Source of the DNA: Theropithecus gelada
Taxonomy: Eukaryota > Chordata > Mammalia > Primates > Cercopithecidae
Assembly: GCF_003255815.1 (NCBI RefSeq)
Contig: NC_037680.1
Location: forward strand, 27,023,166-27,087,165
DNA length: 64,000 bases
Direction of reading: 5' to 3'
In this document: in pieces, positions 1-12,489 of the stretch
Layout: each line of letters opens with the position of its first letter
Numbering within the stretch: the stretch's first letter is position 1
Translations under genes and position numbers: made by a program
The notes under the pieces: generated by a model
Database searches by the model: none
Seen by the model: the letters and a program-made list of their open reading frames with translations, nothing else
Told to the model about the DNA's origin: nothing

Positions 1-349
1 TAGTTTATGATTGCAAGACCCTCGCAATTGTGTTTGGGTGTGTTTAAATGTGGTGTCATGAAGTTGTGGAAGGAAGTCCAGGGATTGAATGTGTTTGGGG
101 AACTGTTAGACAAGATTAGGTTAAATAGGGGAATAACATATAGGGTAACAGCCATTGAAAAGCAGTGTGCCTTTTATTTTGTTGCTGTGGAGAAAACAGA
201 AAGCTGTGGCCTATGCTTATGCTCTAGTTGAAGGGAGAATTCTATATATAAATCAACAGTAAATGTTACAATATAGTTTATATTTAAATGCAAAATTGCA
301 TGAGAAACCAGATGAATACCAGCTGAGTAACTAAGAAATCCAGGACAAA

Positions 350-640
350 GAAAAATCAAGAGGCAAAGTAGGCTGGAAAGCTTCATGAAGGAAATGGGAC
401 TTCAGTGATCCTTGAAAGATGAGTTAAAATCTGTATAGCTGGAAAAGTGGTTGTGGTGGGGGGTAAGAAGTTGCTGGGAAGGCAAGGGAAAGGGCATGGA
501 CTAAGATAGGGTGGGACAGTGAGAACAGTATGTTTGCAGTGTAGGGTTTAGAACTGGGTTGGGAGGGTAAATTATTGCTAGGTTATTTATGTAGGTCCTT
601 GAATGTCACAGTGAAAGAGTTGGAAAGGTGTTTGGGGCTG
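350..640 (+). repeat. Old interspersed repeat, family unnamed (first half)
   Basis: The stretch with GAAGGAAATGGGACTTCAG, CCTTGAAAGATGAGT, GGGCATGGACTA and TAGGTCCTTGAATGTCAC matches a common mammalian repeat type of which the second half occurs at 10405-10620. It is diverged and I cannot assign a family name. Confidence 0.4.
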
Positions 641-745
641 TATGAAGGAGTATAGGCAGGTGTTCGGGGTATATGGGAGGATGTATGAGGAGGGGGGATA
701 TGAGGTATGTGGGGGATGTGAAGGTGTTGTCAGGTGTGTGAGAGG
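640..745 (+). repeat. G-rich low-complexity tract
   Basis: About 100 bases are rich in GGT, GGGG and TATG/TGTG steps, with loosely repeated units such as GTATATGGGAGGATGTATGA. It resembles a decayed minisatellite. Confidence 0.5.
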
Positions 746-1489
746 ATCTTAATGTGGTATATTCTCTAAAGCAAAAGAAAAAAATTAGTAGAGTGAAAAA
801 TGTCTGACGTATAAGAAAACCTTCTATACCATAAATGCCTATTAGTCATTGTGATTAGCATAACATTATATTAAGTATTGGCCTATTTTTTCCTCTCTTT
901 AATATTCTACTTGGTCATCTTTACTTGTTATTAATTTAATAAAAAATGCTACTTTCAATCTGAAATAACTCTGTGTATCTGCCCTTTTTTGATTTAGTCT
1001 TTGGGTGAAGTATACCTTGCCAGAATGCTGAATTTAACATGCCACTTCTGATTTTTCTTGTTAGAGTGTTTGAGTCTTGAGAGCAGATGTCACATTTCGT
1101 ACAATTCTTTGGCCTGTCTAGTACCCTGTGGGCTGCCCAGTATGGAGTTGGCACTAAATATTGGAGATCTATGCGTTAACCCTTACGTCTTCAGGCTTGG
1201 TAACCTATAAAGTCAGTATGCAGTAACTCTGAATATCATAGATAATTGTCGTGAGTCTTTTAGTTGCCAGAACTGTTTACCCTGATTTATCTCATTTCAT
1301 TCTCCTGTTTAATCCACTGACTATATCGTGAAGACGACCCCATTTTTCCTTCTTCCCTTTTAATGAGTTTCCTTTTTCATTACTTCTCAGTACAGACTGC
1401 TTTCTGCATATGTGCCATTCTTTTCCCTGAGTACCCTCTTCCTTCTTTATATACTTCTTTTTATACTTTCCAAATATAGCTAGAATCTT

Positions 1490-1720
1490 TTTCATATACT
1501 GCTTCTATGAAGCCTTTTTTAATTAATCTTTTTTATCCCTTTTAGTCTTTCTTCACATTCCTCATGTATTTTGTTTGCCAATAAGCTATAAATTATTTTC
1601 AATAAATTTCTAAATTCTTGATATGTTTGATATTCAGAATGAATTGCAGATTCCCCAAGGGCAGAAAAAGACTCTTCTATTTCTTTTGGTGTGTTTCCAT
1701 AATGTTTTGCATATTCTGAG
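1490..1720 (+). repeat. Possible L2 3' end
   Basis: The C/T-rich stretch followed by AGATTCCCCAAGGGCAGAAA and TTGCATATTCTGAGCA resembles the L2 3' region (GAGGGCAGGGACT ... GCACATAGTAGG). It is strongly diverged. Confidence 0.3.
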
Positions 1721-3739
1721 CATTTAGATATGGTTATTGTTACAAGCTCAGTCTCCTCTCCTGTGCCCAGAGCTTATGTGTGGAAAGGTGCCTGCCCTGC
1801 TATATTAAAAGTCCTCTGGTTCTCAGACTTGATTTTTGTTTTTTTAGATAATATACATTTGCTAGGAAGAAATTGTTTTTCCTTTCTCTTTGTCAATGTT
1901 GAGTAAATGCCAATGAGTTAATATATTAATACTACTTAAATTAGTAGTTGAATACGCTTTATTCTGCACTTAGCTCCTGCTAATAATTTTCTTTGCATTT
2001 TAATACCTAAATTCTAAGAACCCGAAGGGACATCAAGAAATAATTTAGTTTGATCTGCTTTTAGGTCGTGGTTTTATTCAAATAAGAAAATTTGCAGAAT
2101 ATCTAGCCTAGATGCCTGTGCATTTATGTAGATGTGATGTATAAAATTGTAAGTACCTTTTTATTATCAGATATATCAATATTTTGTGAAGAAAAAATAA
2201 AAAGAAAGAACATGCTATTTTCTGTATGTTCTAGCAAGCAAAAGTGTAGAATAGCTGCTCTTATGCCTTGCACTGCCTTTTCAGTTTCAGTGGAATTGAG
2301 CAGATATATATTGAAAAACTCATTGTATGATATTCTGAGGACTAAGTCCCCTTGTTAGCCATCTGTTAAGATTTCATTTTAAAGACAAACTTGCCTTCTA
2401 GTCTTTGGGGTCACCTAGAGAGCTACTTAAATTTTCATCTTCTTGCTCTTCTTTTAATTTACATCTTGTTAATTTTTCTGCTCATTCTCTTCTCTTGTTT
2501 CCTTCTCCCCTTTGCATTCCTTATGACTTGATTTCATTTGTTTGTTGGTCTTTGGCATGAGTAGAGGAAAAATAATTTGTTGAATGCCTACTGTATTAGA
2601 GATTTTTATTTATGAAGATTGCTTGTTCTCTGATGCAAGTTATTTTACCCAACATAGTGACAGACCTGATCACGTATTTTCCATTTTCTCCTTTCAGTTA
2701 GCATTGAAAATATGGAGCCCGTGGTTTGATACATATTTACTTTACCACAGCAAAATTTTAATGATTGATAGCTGACTTCTTAAGTGTGTTCCACCTGCCA
2801 CTTTTGCATCTACCAAAAAAAGTCATACATTATTTTTTCCACATTAGCCATAGTATGTAAAGCCCAATTAAAAGTAAGCCATGTCTTGATGCAAAAAGCT
2901 TATTACATCTTAATGGAAAGTTAGTATCATGGATATTCAATGTGTTGTGTAATTGATTTAAAGCATTGATAGCTTACCTTATGTTGTGCTTCATATTTTC
3001 AGAATACTTTTCAACAGAAATTTCTCTCTCTTGCCCTTTTTTCAGTCTGGCAGCAACAGACTGCAGTGGTTTTTTTATTTGATGTTTCGGTTTATCACTG
3101 CCACTTGTGAAAATTCAAGAAAGTTGTCATTGATGTATTTCTTGGCCCATACAATTAAAGAAGTATTGGCTTGATCTCTTCCTTTGACATACATGTTACT
3201 AGATGACCGTGGTAGAAGTCTGTGGTCTCTGAGTCATTTTTGTTGAGCAGGATTTGTGGTAGATGTTTAAATGCATCCTTTCTGAAAATTAAAATGATTT
3301 TTTTTTCTTAATAACACATCTTTTAACTCCCAGCATTTTATATGCATTTAGTTTTACATATAGATATTTTATGAGTAGAAGTTATACTTGTCTTTCTGTA
3401 GTTTCCAGGATTTTCTTTTTCCTTTGTTGGAAGTAGCCATTACTTTACCTTCTTGGAGGCACATTTTAAGTACACGGGAGAGAAAGCAATAAGAAAAATT
3501 CCAGAAATTACTCCAGAGAGTAATTTCCCAGTACAGAATAAGACTATTTCTAGGGTAGGCAAGGTGGTTTATGTGTTCATTTGTTTGACACTTGCATTGG
3601 AGACATTCATGGTAGCTTATAGTTTTCCTTGAAATGTCCACGTGTATTATTTGTGATGAGACATCTTTTTAGATTTTTTAATTGGATGAACTAGTTGGTA
3701 CAGCATTGAGGAAATGGTTGAACAGATAGAGTGGCTGTG

Positions 3740-4120
3740 TTGTGAGAATGCCTCATACGGCATGGGTTATAATGAGGTCATTGGGACCATCAGTGGAGTG
3801 TCTAGAGTGGTGCTACAAAAGAAATGCAATGCAAGCAGCAAATACGAGCCAAAAAATGAAATTTCAGATTTTTTAGTAACCACATTAAATGTTTTTAAAA
3901 TAAAATTAATTTTAGTAGTGTATTTTATTTAACACAGTGTATTCAGAATATCATTTCAACGTATAATCAGTATGAACATGATTAATGTGGGGTTTTTTGT
4001 ACTAATTTTTTGGAATCCAGTGTGTATCTTGTACTTATGGCACATCTCAATTCAGATTAGCCACTTTTCTAGGGCTCTGTGACTATACATGGCTAATGAC
4101 TACTGTATTGGACAGCTAAA
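3740..4120 (-). repeat. Old hAT-type DNA transposon fragment
   Basis: AGTAACCACATTAAATGT, CAGATTAGCCAC, CATGGCTAATGACTAC and TGTATTGGACAGC are marks of a widespread non-autonomous hAT-type element that ends near TATTGGACAGC. The orientation and the family name are uncertain. Confidence 0.4.
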
Positions 4121-4765
4121 GTCTAGAGCATTTAGTGAAATTGTGATGATGCCAGGAAATTGGGGAAAGCATAAGAGGAGCAAATATGAATCTCTAAGGT
4201 AGACCTTGTGCAGGGAATTCTATATGAAATGATATCTATATACTTTTGGGAGAGAGTCAGAAACTGATGTGAAATGAAACTTTGATGATGGTGAAACCAT
4301 TTGGAAGATGAGAATGGCAGAGATTCAAAAGAAAATGAAAATAGGAAATGGCAGAACTTGACAATGGTTAATATTCTGTAACAAGGCCAAAATATAATAG
4401 TTGGTTATCTTTTTAAGAAAAACATCTTTTTCATCCAAGGGCTTTTTAGCTTAGGTTGTGTCTACATAGCGTGGAGGAGAGAGGTAGTTATTCATGAAAC
4501 ACAAGAGAAACCATTGAGATCAGCAGATAAAATTGATTGCAGAGGAATAATGTGGCTAGCAGGGTGGCATGGAGGATGATATATACCAATATAGTAGAGA
4601 GGAAGAGTCTGAGGTAAATGATTGATTTTTATAAACTAAGAACTGGACAAAGTTCTTGGTGACTTAAGAGCAAATGAAAGATTAGGCAGAATGCTGTATC
4701 AGAATTTATTGCTTTGACAGTGAAATAAGAGGACCTAGTGACAGGGACTTTGGTCACAGTATATA

Positions 4766-4960
4766 AGTGGTTAAGAGCTCATGCACTTAACTTTAATCCA
4801 ATCTTGACCACCTAACTATATTTCTTTGCAAGTTACAATTATCCAAGTCTCAGTTTTTTCATCCATAAAATGGGCAGAAACATCTGCTTCATAGAATTAC
4901 GTGGATTAAATGAGATTATATATGTAGCGACTTTGACTAGTATGACACATCTTCCTGTTA
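4766..4960 (+). repeat. MIR
   Basis: GTGGTTAAGAGCTCATGCAC, CAAGTTACAATTATCCAAGT, TCAGTTTTTTCATCCATAAA and GGATTAAATGAGAT follow the MIR consensus in order. Confidence 0.75.
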
Positions 4961-5275
4961 TTTCTCTTAGTTTAGGATGTCCAGAGGGGAAAAAAGAGTT
5001 ACCATCGTGTTTTCTTGGAATACATGTTTATACCACATCTTCTAAGCTGTTACCCGTTAAAGCAGTTTTCAGAGTTCAGCTTGGTGAAATCTCTTGATTA
5101 GTAGTTGATGAAATTTCCTTATACATAATTCCTATTAGGTGAAGAAAGAAGTTTCTAAGTCTCATTTTGTGATTGGTGTTGATAACGAAAATGAGGACAG
5201 ACGTCTGGGATTGAATCTCAGCTCCACCATATAATGACCTAATCACTTCATCTGTGTAGGTCTTAGTAGGACTTG

Positions 5276-5475
5276 AATTGAGTATTTCTCCAGCTGTGGT
5301 GTGAGGACCTCTGGCATTAGAATCGTTTTGGTTGTTAGATAAAAATTCAGATTCTTGAGCTTCACCTTAGGGCTGCTGAATCAATCTCTTAGAGTGGAGC
5401 CAAGGAAGTTTTATTTAACACTGAAATATAGCTGTTGCATATCACATCCAATTGGAGAGCCACTAGAATGGATGA
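5276..5475 (+). repeat. MER5-like hAT element
   Basis: CTGTGGTGTGAGGACCTCTG, TCAGATTCTTGAGCTTCACC and GCTGAATCAATCTCTTAGAG, ending in TGGAGAGCCACTAG, resemble the MER5 family of short hAT-Charlie derivatives. MIR-like sequence precedes it (about 5195-5270). Confidence 0.4.
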
Positions 5476-5499
5476 TTCTAAGATCTGATTTGGTTCAAG

Positions 5500-5610
5500 A
5501 TGAATCTGCTACTCACTGTATTAATCTAGAGTAGGAGTTGGGTAGGAATAATAATACCTATTCCTGTTTACAACGTAGGATTGTTGTGGGGATCAAATAA
5601 AGTATTTTTA
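5500..5610 (+). repeat. MIR fragment
   Basis: GAATCTGCTACTCACTGTAT, AATAATAATACCTATTCCTG and GGATTGTTGTGGGGATCAAA match successive parts of the MIR consensus. Confidence 0.6.
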
Positions 5611-6264
5611 AGTTTGCAAAAGTAGGATTAAGTTAAAAGATATTTGAAGTTTAGACTCCTGTAGATTGTAACATCTAAAGGGCAGTGACTTTTCTGTACT
5701 AGGTGAATCTAGGTGGATCATAGTTCCATTAAGTAGTTTTTAATGACAAATTTCCTGTCTACCAAATTATGAGCTTATTTTTATCTCTTTCATCCACATT
5801 TAATTTTTTGCTTCTTTTAGTTGTGTAGAGGTGAAACAGGATTATAGACATTGAAACCAGATGGATATATAATTTGAAATATTAATATCTGTTCTAATTT
5901 TTAAATTTAGAGGTTGAGAGTGTGTCAGTATTATAAATTTTTTTCTCACAATCTCTGTAACTCATTAATCATTCAAGGTAGATTGTTCTCTTTAAGGATT
6001 ATCTGTAATCTACCCATAATACTCTTTTCCCATCAGTTAACCCCTTCTGCTCTCAACGATAAAACCAACCCAGAACAAAAAGCCACCCTACCATGGGTGT
6101 ACTTTATGGGAATAAAATACAATCTCCCAGTTTCTCCATTTCCAGAGAGATATATATGCTCTCTTATTGAGCAGTGTAACTACTTTGTATTCATTACAGT
6201 GTTTCATGCTTTAAAAATTTTTGTTTAATCCTACACATAACTAATAGAATCTCTTTTTTCCCCC

Positions 6265-6415
6265 CATGGAAATAAAAAAGCTGCTTATTAAAAATGCAGA
6301 GCCCCAGATAAACAATACACTTAGAGATAATTTCAGTGGGTCTGGAATAGGCCTGGAAGTCAGCATTTTGATGATTTTGATGGAGGTTGTACACTGTGAG
6401 AAACGTTGCTCTGTT
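6265..6415 (+). repeat. MER5A-like hAT element
   Basis: TATTAAAAATGCAGAGCCCC, GGGTCTGGAATAGGCCTGGA and TGTGAGAAACGTTGCTCTG follow the MER5A order. Related copies lie near 32976 and 55660. Confidence 0.6.
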
Positions 6416-8197
6416 TCTTATTACCTCCAGAGGCATAAAGATGTGGGTACTGGCTACATAAAATAAATTAGGAATGGTATGCTTCCAGATTGAAATGAAC
6501 AAATAAATTGTACATCAGAACTCCATGTATGTTGGTGTATGTTTTCCATAGGAACTGAAGATGATATTAGCACAGCTGTCAAATGAAGGGACAAACCTAC
6601 CATCCACAGGTTACAAATGTTTAGTATTACAGAAAACATTTTTATAAAAAGGAAGATCATAGGACACTTAACCTCTCAAATTTTATACTTCTCAGCCTTC
6701 CCTTTTAGGTTAGCTTCAGGGATCTAGAAACATTACCATCCATTGCAGAAAACTGTTAAAGATTATGTGGCACAATAAAGGGGGAAGCAGAAGTAGAATA
6801 GACAGTGTATTTCTGTTAAGAAAAGTACTTATATTAAGAAAAACTATTGAGCTTTATTGTATACGGAGTACTGTGCTCTTGCAAGCATTTTCTACAGCAC
6901 TAGTGTTCACCTCTTAAAAGCATTGAATGATACTGGCATTGTCTTCATTCCCTTCAGTCCTCAGTTTTTGGTCCTCTTTCCTCTTCCTCACTTAAACAGT
7001 CTACTCACTGTTATTCTGTTTTTGTAATTTGTCTCATGTTTTTGACTTCCCTGACTTCTTGCTTTTCTTTTTTATTGTATAGTATAATTACAAAATGAAT
7101 AAAATAACTTCTAAAAGAAAATTTAAAATATATATCAAAAGTGAGCAAAAAATTTAAATTTGGTTTAATGAAACCCATTTTCTTTATGCCAGTGTTGCTG
7201 TTTTTTCTGTTAGGTATTTACCCCCAAATTATGCCTTGAGGCATAGCCATAAATTGCTTATTTATATTTTAAAAATGCTAATATTAAAGGCTGAGATCTT
7301 GGACTGTGTGGCACCTAGGGACATAATTCTCATCAGCCTATCACTGTCATTCACTTCATCAGACTTAAACAAGGGCTTTTAACATCTGTAGATATGTAAG
7401 TTCCTCTTGGGCTTTTTCATTGCAGTTGTTTCCTCTTCTTAATTTGTTTTTAAAAAGCAGAAATGTTCTTCATTAGAAATTGGGGCAGGTGGATGAAAGT
7501 GATAAACAAGAAGAGGATATGTGAGTTCCACTAGGAATTGGTCTTCAAATTTAGTGGAAGGCCAGGGATTAGAATTGGTGACCCTTGACTCATCTGCCAG
7601 CCAGCTGCTTAAATTGAGAGCAGTTCTGATAGATACAGTTGTTCCTTCTGTCCTTTCAACTGCATTTTGTCTCCTTTTCTTCTGTGTGTTGCTCCTGTCC
7701 CTTCCCCATGTCCTCAATGCACAGATACGCCACTGAGTTTGAAAAGGGGTAACTGGTAGCCTTATTAGTAAAGATGCTGTGTCTCTCTATTCTTTTACTT
7801 TCTTCTACACATGTCTTGATCACAGAATTTTATGCTCTGGGTAGACCTGAACCTAAAAGTTGGACAACTGTGGCCTTACTTAGTTTTTGGCATTCCAAAA
7901 GTAACTTTTAACGTGGAGAAAAGTGCCCTATTATTTGAACTTTTTTGAATCCTCTTTTGGTATATTTCAGTGGCCCACTAGTAAGAATTTTTTTGTCTTA
8001 TGTTTAAATGTTTCACTAATAGAAGACTGGGAACAGTTCCTAATAATTATTATGGTTCTGTGGATCTCTGTTTTTTAAGAAAATGATGGATGTAAACATT
8101 TCTCTGTGGAAAGAAACGGGGGAATGACATTCAGGATAGGCTAACAAAAGTCACAACGTTTTTTTCAAGACATTTGTTTTATTAAAACATAAGCAAG

Positions 8198-8283
8198 GTG
8201 CATGCTTTGGCAGCACATATACTAATATTGGAATGATGGAGAAAACAGCATGGCCCCTGGTCAAGGATACAAATTCATGAAGA
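8198..8283 (+). pseudogene. U6 snRNA pseudogene (retroposed, 3'-truncated)
   Basis: The stretch follows U6 snRNA from its 5' end: GTGC then GCTTTGGCAGCACATATACT, a gapped middle, AGCATGGCCCC, CAAGGAT and CAAATTCATGAAG. It has many substitutions and deletions and lacks the last part with the T terminator. The direct repeats AACATAAGCAAG (8186-8197) and AACATAAGCAAAG (8283-8295) flank it and look like a target-site duplication, so it was probably copied in by L1 machinery. No upstream U6 promoter elements are seen; it should be inactive. Confidence 0.85.
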
Positions 8284-9192
8284 ACATAAGCAAAGATATA
8301 TCACCTTCTTAATTTAACTCTTCCACTATTGAATTTAAAGTAAGGAGTTTAACTGTATTCTTTAGTTCTACTTTTCCTGAACAAAAAATTTCCTTGACTC
8401 TTTGCTTAGTAAACAGTTTTTCTTGTTTTATTAGTTCACATAGATAGTAAAACTTATCAGTCATTGATTATTGTTGAAGTAAACATGACTTTTCAAGTGA
8501 AAGTTGTATTAGTGAAGTTGATAAAATTTGTAAACTAAATGTGAGTAATAGGCTTTGCAGATGTTTATATGAAAGCTTTCTGTTTCTGTAGGGAGCTAGT
8601 CTAGACTATGTTGTCCGTGTTCTGTGGCTGTGTCTTATCTATGTTCTGCTGTAACTTTGATCCTTTCTTTAAACTTTACATTTATCATGCTGCTTTTTTT
8701 ACTCTTTTAAAACTATATTTCTCAATTACTGACTATACAGAGAAATATGAATCCTTATAATAAAAGCTGTTGTCTGTTGTGTGTGATTTTTTTTTCCGTT
8801 AAATTATGAGGGCAAAATCTATAGAGCTACTATTAAAATAATTCTTTGTGATAATTAACATAGGACAGAACTGTTTTTTTGTTAGATTTTAGGCAGTGTT
8901 AATATAGCAAGACTATAAAAGTGTCAGAGAAAAATTTTTTATTTTGGTTTACAAGACAGAATTAAGCCGGATTTGGAGGAAATATTTTAAATTGTAAACA
9001 TGAAAGATTTAGATTAAATATACTTTGGAATATTAAACAAAAACATGTGTGTGAATCTGATTATTCCTGCTACTCCTCTTTTATAGTACTTAATGTAAGC
9101 CAGTATCGAAAACAATTTTGGTGATTGTTGAAAGGTGTTGGGTTGAGGTATTTACCTTTAAAGTGGACAGACATGACTTTCACAAATAAGAC

Positions 9193-9213
9193 TTTTTTTT
9201 TTTTTTTTTTTTA
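9193..9213 (+). repeat. T-run of about 21
   Basis: A poly-T tract follows ACAAATAAGAC. It is not attached to a recognisable retroelement in this orientation. Confidence 0.8.
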
Positions 9214-9378
9214 TTAAGAGGCCAGGAACTATGAACTGGATTTAGATATTTATCTGATTTAGAATGTTTATCTGAAATTTTTGGTTGCCTTTTCTCTGAG
9301 TTTGAGGGGAAGACTGCCCTTGTTTTGTGTTACAGTGACTTAGAGATTTTTAGAGAAAGGTTATTAAAGTTTTTCCTA

Positions 9379-9670
9379 GGCTGGGCATGGCAGCGCATAC
9401 CTGTAATTCCAGCACTACAGGAGGCTGAGGTTGGGGGATTGCTTGAGCCCAGAAGTTTGAGACTAGCCTGGGCAACATGGCAAAACCCTGTCTCTACAAA
9501 AAAATTAGCTGGTATGGTGGCAGCCACCTGTAGTCCCAGCTATTTGGGAGGCTAGGGTGGGAAGATCAATTGAGCCCAGCAGGTTAAGGCTGCAGTGAAC
9601 TGTTGCCATGCCACTGCACTCCAGTCTGTGTGACAGAAAGAGACCTGTCCAAAAAAAAAAAAAAAAAAAA
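9379..9670 (+). mobile_element. Alu (AluJ type), sense
   Basis: It starts GGCTGGGCATGG and ends in an A-tail. Two monomers are joined by an A-rich linker. GCTTGAGCCCAGAAGTTTGA and GCCTGGGCAACATGG are diagnostic of the old AluJ type. Confidence 0.9.
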
Positions 9671-9914
9671 GTCTTGTCTCTTTTTGGAGGAAAAGGTAAT
9701 AGTTATAGAAAAATCATATAAGCTTAACTGATTATTTTAATTTTTTAAGAGTTTAGAGATTAGTATAATAGTTTTTTGGGAGTGGACCATATGGTAAATG
9801 TATGTTTTTCAAACTTACTAAATGCAATCAAACTGTTTTCAGTTAAGAAGTATTTGCAGATTAGAGATGATATTTTGCTTTTTTCCATTTGATTTCATGA
9901 ACTGATAACTGTTT

Positions 9915-10195
9915 TTCAACTTTGCCTTACTCTGTTTTGTGTTGCTATTACAGAATACCTGAGAGGAGGTAATTTATAAAGAACAGAAATTTCTTCTCTT
10001 ATATTTCTGGAGACTGGGAAGTCCAAGATCAAGGCAAAGGCATCTGGTGTGGGTCTTTTTACTGTGTCCTCACAGGGCAGAGGGCAGAAGGACAAGAGAC
10101 AGCCCACTCCTTAAAAGCCCTTTTTATAATGGCATTAATCTCTGACCTAAACACCACCCATTAGGCCCCACCTCTCAATACCAGTACATTGGCAG
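9915..10195 (+). repeat. Old interspersed repeat, family not named
   Basis: TTTTGTGTTGCTATTACAGA, GTAATTTATAAAGAACAGA, GGAAGTCCAAGATCAAGGC, GTGTCCTCACAGGGCAGAGG and AGGCCCCACCTCTCAATAC match, in order, a very common primate interspersed repeat (possibly LTR- or DNA-transposon-derived). I am not certain of its name. Confidence 0.55.
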
Positions 10196-10404
10196 TTAAA
10201 TTTTCGAAGGGATAAACATTTAAAAACATAGCAAACTTTTTCAAGCATTTTCTCAATGTTTTACTCCACTCCATTATCTCACCTATTAAAAGGAAGTTAG
10301 GGATGGGGAGAAAGTGGTAGAAAGAATGTATCAATGCCTGAGATAGTTTGATGTTCAAAGAGTGTCCACTTGTCTGATGTGAGTTGAGGCTAAAGAAGAG
10401 CAAA

Positions 10405-10620
10405 ACTGTGGAAAGCCCTGTAGGATTTGTTAAAGATTTTGATTTTAAGGCCAAGGGTAGTGGGAAGCTGTTGATTGGCTTTAAGTTGAGATAGTGATTT
10501 GATTTTGTTTGCTTTAGTAAATTGACTTCTGGATGAAGAACTGATTGGATGGGATAAAATGGAAGCTGGGAGACCAGTTAAAGAGGCTGTCGCTGTAGTC
10601 CAGGGAGAGATGTTGGTGAC
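10405..10620 (+). repeat. Old interspersed repeat, family unnamed (second half)
   Basis: GTGGGAAGCTGTTGATTGG, GGGAGACCAGTTAAAGAGGC and TGTAGTCCAGGGAGAGATG mark the second half of the repeat whose first half is at 350-640. Confidence 0.5.
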
Positions 10621-10960
10621 TTGAAGTAATAACCTTCCAATGATACTCACATTCTTTACAAAACTAACTTAGATTTTCTAATTCTGGTGCTTATGCCTTA
10701 AACCTCTTCCCTCATGTTCTTTTTTTGTTGTTGTTTCAATTATCTATAAATTCTCATTTGACAAGCTAGATAATATGGTTTTAGTGTTGTACTGATTAAG
10801 AGAGCTAGTGTGAATGGGTGATTTCTTTATGAGCAGTATGAATTCCTTTATACAGGGTTTATTTACTTTGTAACGTATCATTACTACCTACCAACAAGAA
10901 GCTGTTATGGTTGCTGCTCTGTATTATCAATCAGTGATGACTAGTAAGCATTTTTTAATT

Positions 10961-11088
10961 AAAAAAAAATTTTTTATAGCAGATTCTTGCTATGTTGCTT
11001 AGGCTGATGTTGAACTCCTGGGCGTAATTCTCACACCTCTGCCTTCCAAAGTATTGGGATTACAGGCGTGAGCCCCTGTGCCTGGCCC
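10961..11088 (-). mobile_element. Free left Alu monomer (FLAM type), antisense
   Basis: This is a single 128-base antisense monomer with T-rich end at left, then GTTGAACTCCTGGGC, CCAAAGTATTGGGATTACAG and GTGCCTGGCCC. The flanks AGTAAGCATTTTTTAAT (10944) and AGTAAACATTTTTTAAT (11090) are a near-perfect target-site duplication, so this is a complete monomer insertion and not half of a full Alu. Confidence 0.75.
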
Positions 11089-12353
11089 CAGTAAACATTT
11101 TTTAATGTCAACTCAGGATACTTCACTCATTTTAAAAATACTTCTTTATTAATCTTTTTATTTTCTAAAGTCAGTTTTAAGACAAAAATCTACTCTTTCC
11201 AGAGGTATTAACATTATTTTAAAAATAATAAAGAACATTGATAAAGATGTATACTTGAAATTCTCTGTCTTTATGATCTTCTGGTTACTTACCTATCATT
11301 CCTTCCTTCCTTCTCTCTTACCTTGCAAGATAAATTAAAATAGGCCTTAGTTGAGTTTTAGAAGTATTGAAAGATTTGTGAATTCTTTTACTTTCTACTT
11401 TTAGTGTCTTTTGAAAATTGAGCTCATTTTTCTCTTCCTTTCAAGAAGTTAACGATTTCTTAAACTTTGGAATTAGTTTTTTACTATTTCTCTTAATACC
11501 AAGGTGTTAAAGTGCCTGCAACTAGGATGCCAGCGTTAGGTATTTGTTGAATGCATAAGATGCTGTACCTGTGTGAAAGACATAGTGTCCTCTAAGATTT
11601 CTTGTAGCATGTCACCAGAATAGATTTCAAAGTGTCCTGCCCAGGGGTAGAAGGGCTAGAAAGGGTAAAAGTTTCTCATCCTGAAAGGAAATCATTGGGC
11701 TCCTATTTTTCCCTTTTTGTTTAATGGAACTCTATTCCTTGTATAATGTTATAAGAAGCTTACTTATATTGATTAAAATGAGAAAAAAGCAGGTCTTTTC
11801 TTAAAACCGTTTCCCCTACCCCCTTTTTAATTATTAAAAAGGCACAGGGAAGTTGAGGTCTAGAACATTTTCAGGCTTTCTTGGCCTATGCTAGCAAAGC
11901 GGTCCTAAATGTGTTCCCAGGTGCTATTTAGTTGAATGATAAATCCGAAGGTTTGTGATTTGCTCTTTTCCTGGTTCCTGTTATTCTATATATACTTTTT
12001 GTATTTAGGAAAATGAAGTTTTTTGTTAGTTGATTTTAAAATCAGTGTCTTTGTTCTGAGCTACCAACTAAATAATAACAATTTGAAGTATATTTCTTGC
12101 CCACAAGATGTCATTTCTTAAGAGTGTTAGAACAGTTACCTTTAAAGATGAAATACTTCTTTGTTCTGATGCCTTCATATTGTATTTTTTCTGCCTGTAC
12201 ATCAGTGTGTCTGTATCTGTGACTTGAATTTTTTTTCTTTCCTTTAGGTCTTTTTGGAGAAAACATTATAATGGATGTCTAGTTACTTAGTAATTGAATG
12301 CAGGTTAGTTAGCATCCTTTTTTTTCTCCTCCTCTCTAGAAGAAGATGCGTAG

Positions 12354-12354
<1 letters not shown>

Positions 12355-12389
<35 letters not shown>
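12355..12389 (+). repeat. (TG)n microsatellite, about 17 units
   Basis: This is a pure TG dinucleotide run of 35 bases inside the loop of the inverted repeat at 12280-12554. Confidence 0.97.
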
Positions 12390-12392
<3 letters not shown>

Positions 12393-12394
12393 AG

Positions 12395-12489
12395 ATTGAC
12401 AGGGCCTAAAATGTTGCATTGCCAATACATAAATTTTATTTGAAAATTTATTCTTTTTTCATATATCTAACTTGCCTATCAAAAGTCTT
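12395..12489 (+). repeat. Duplicated block, copy A
   Basis: About 95 bases starting ATTGACAGGGCCTAAAATG and ending TATCAAAAGTCTT recur at 13655-13751 at about 90% identity in the same orientation. I cannot name a repeat family for it. Confidence 0.9.

Noticed and set aside
8198..8283. Functional U6 snRNA gene
   Set aside because: It has many changes, lacks the 3' end and terminator and has no visible upstream promoter; a target duplication marks it as a retrocopy.
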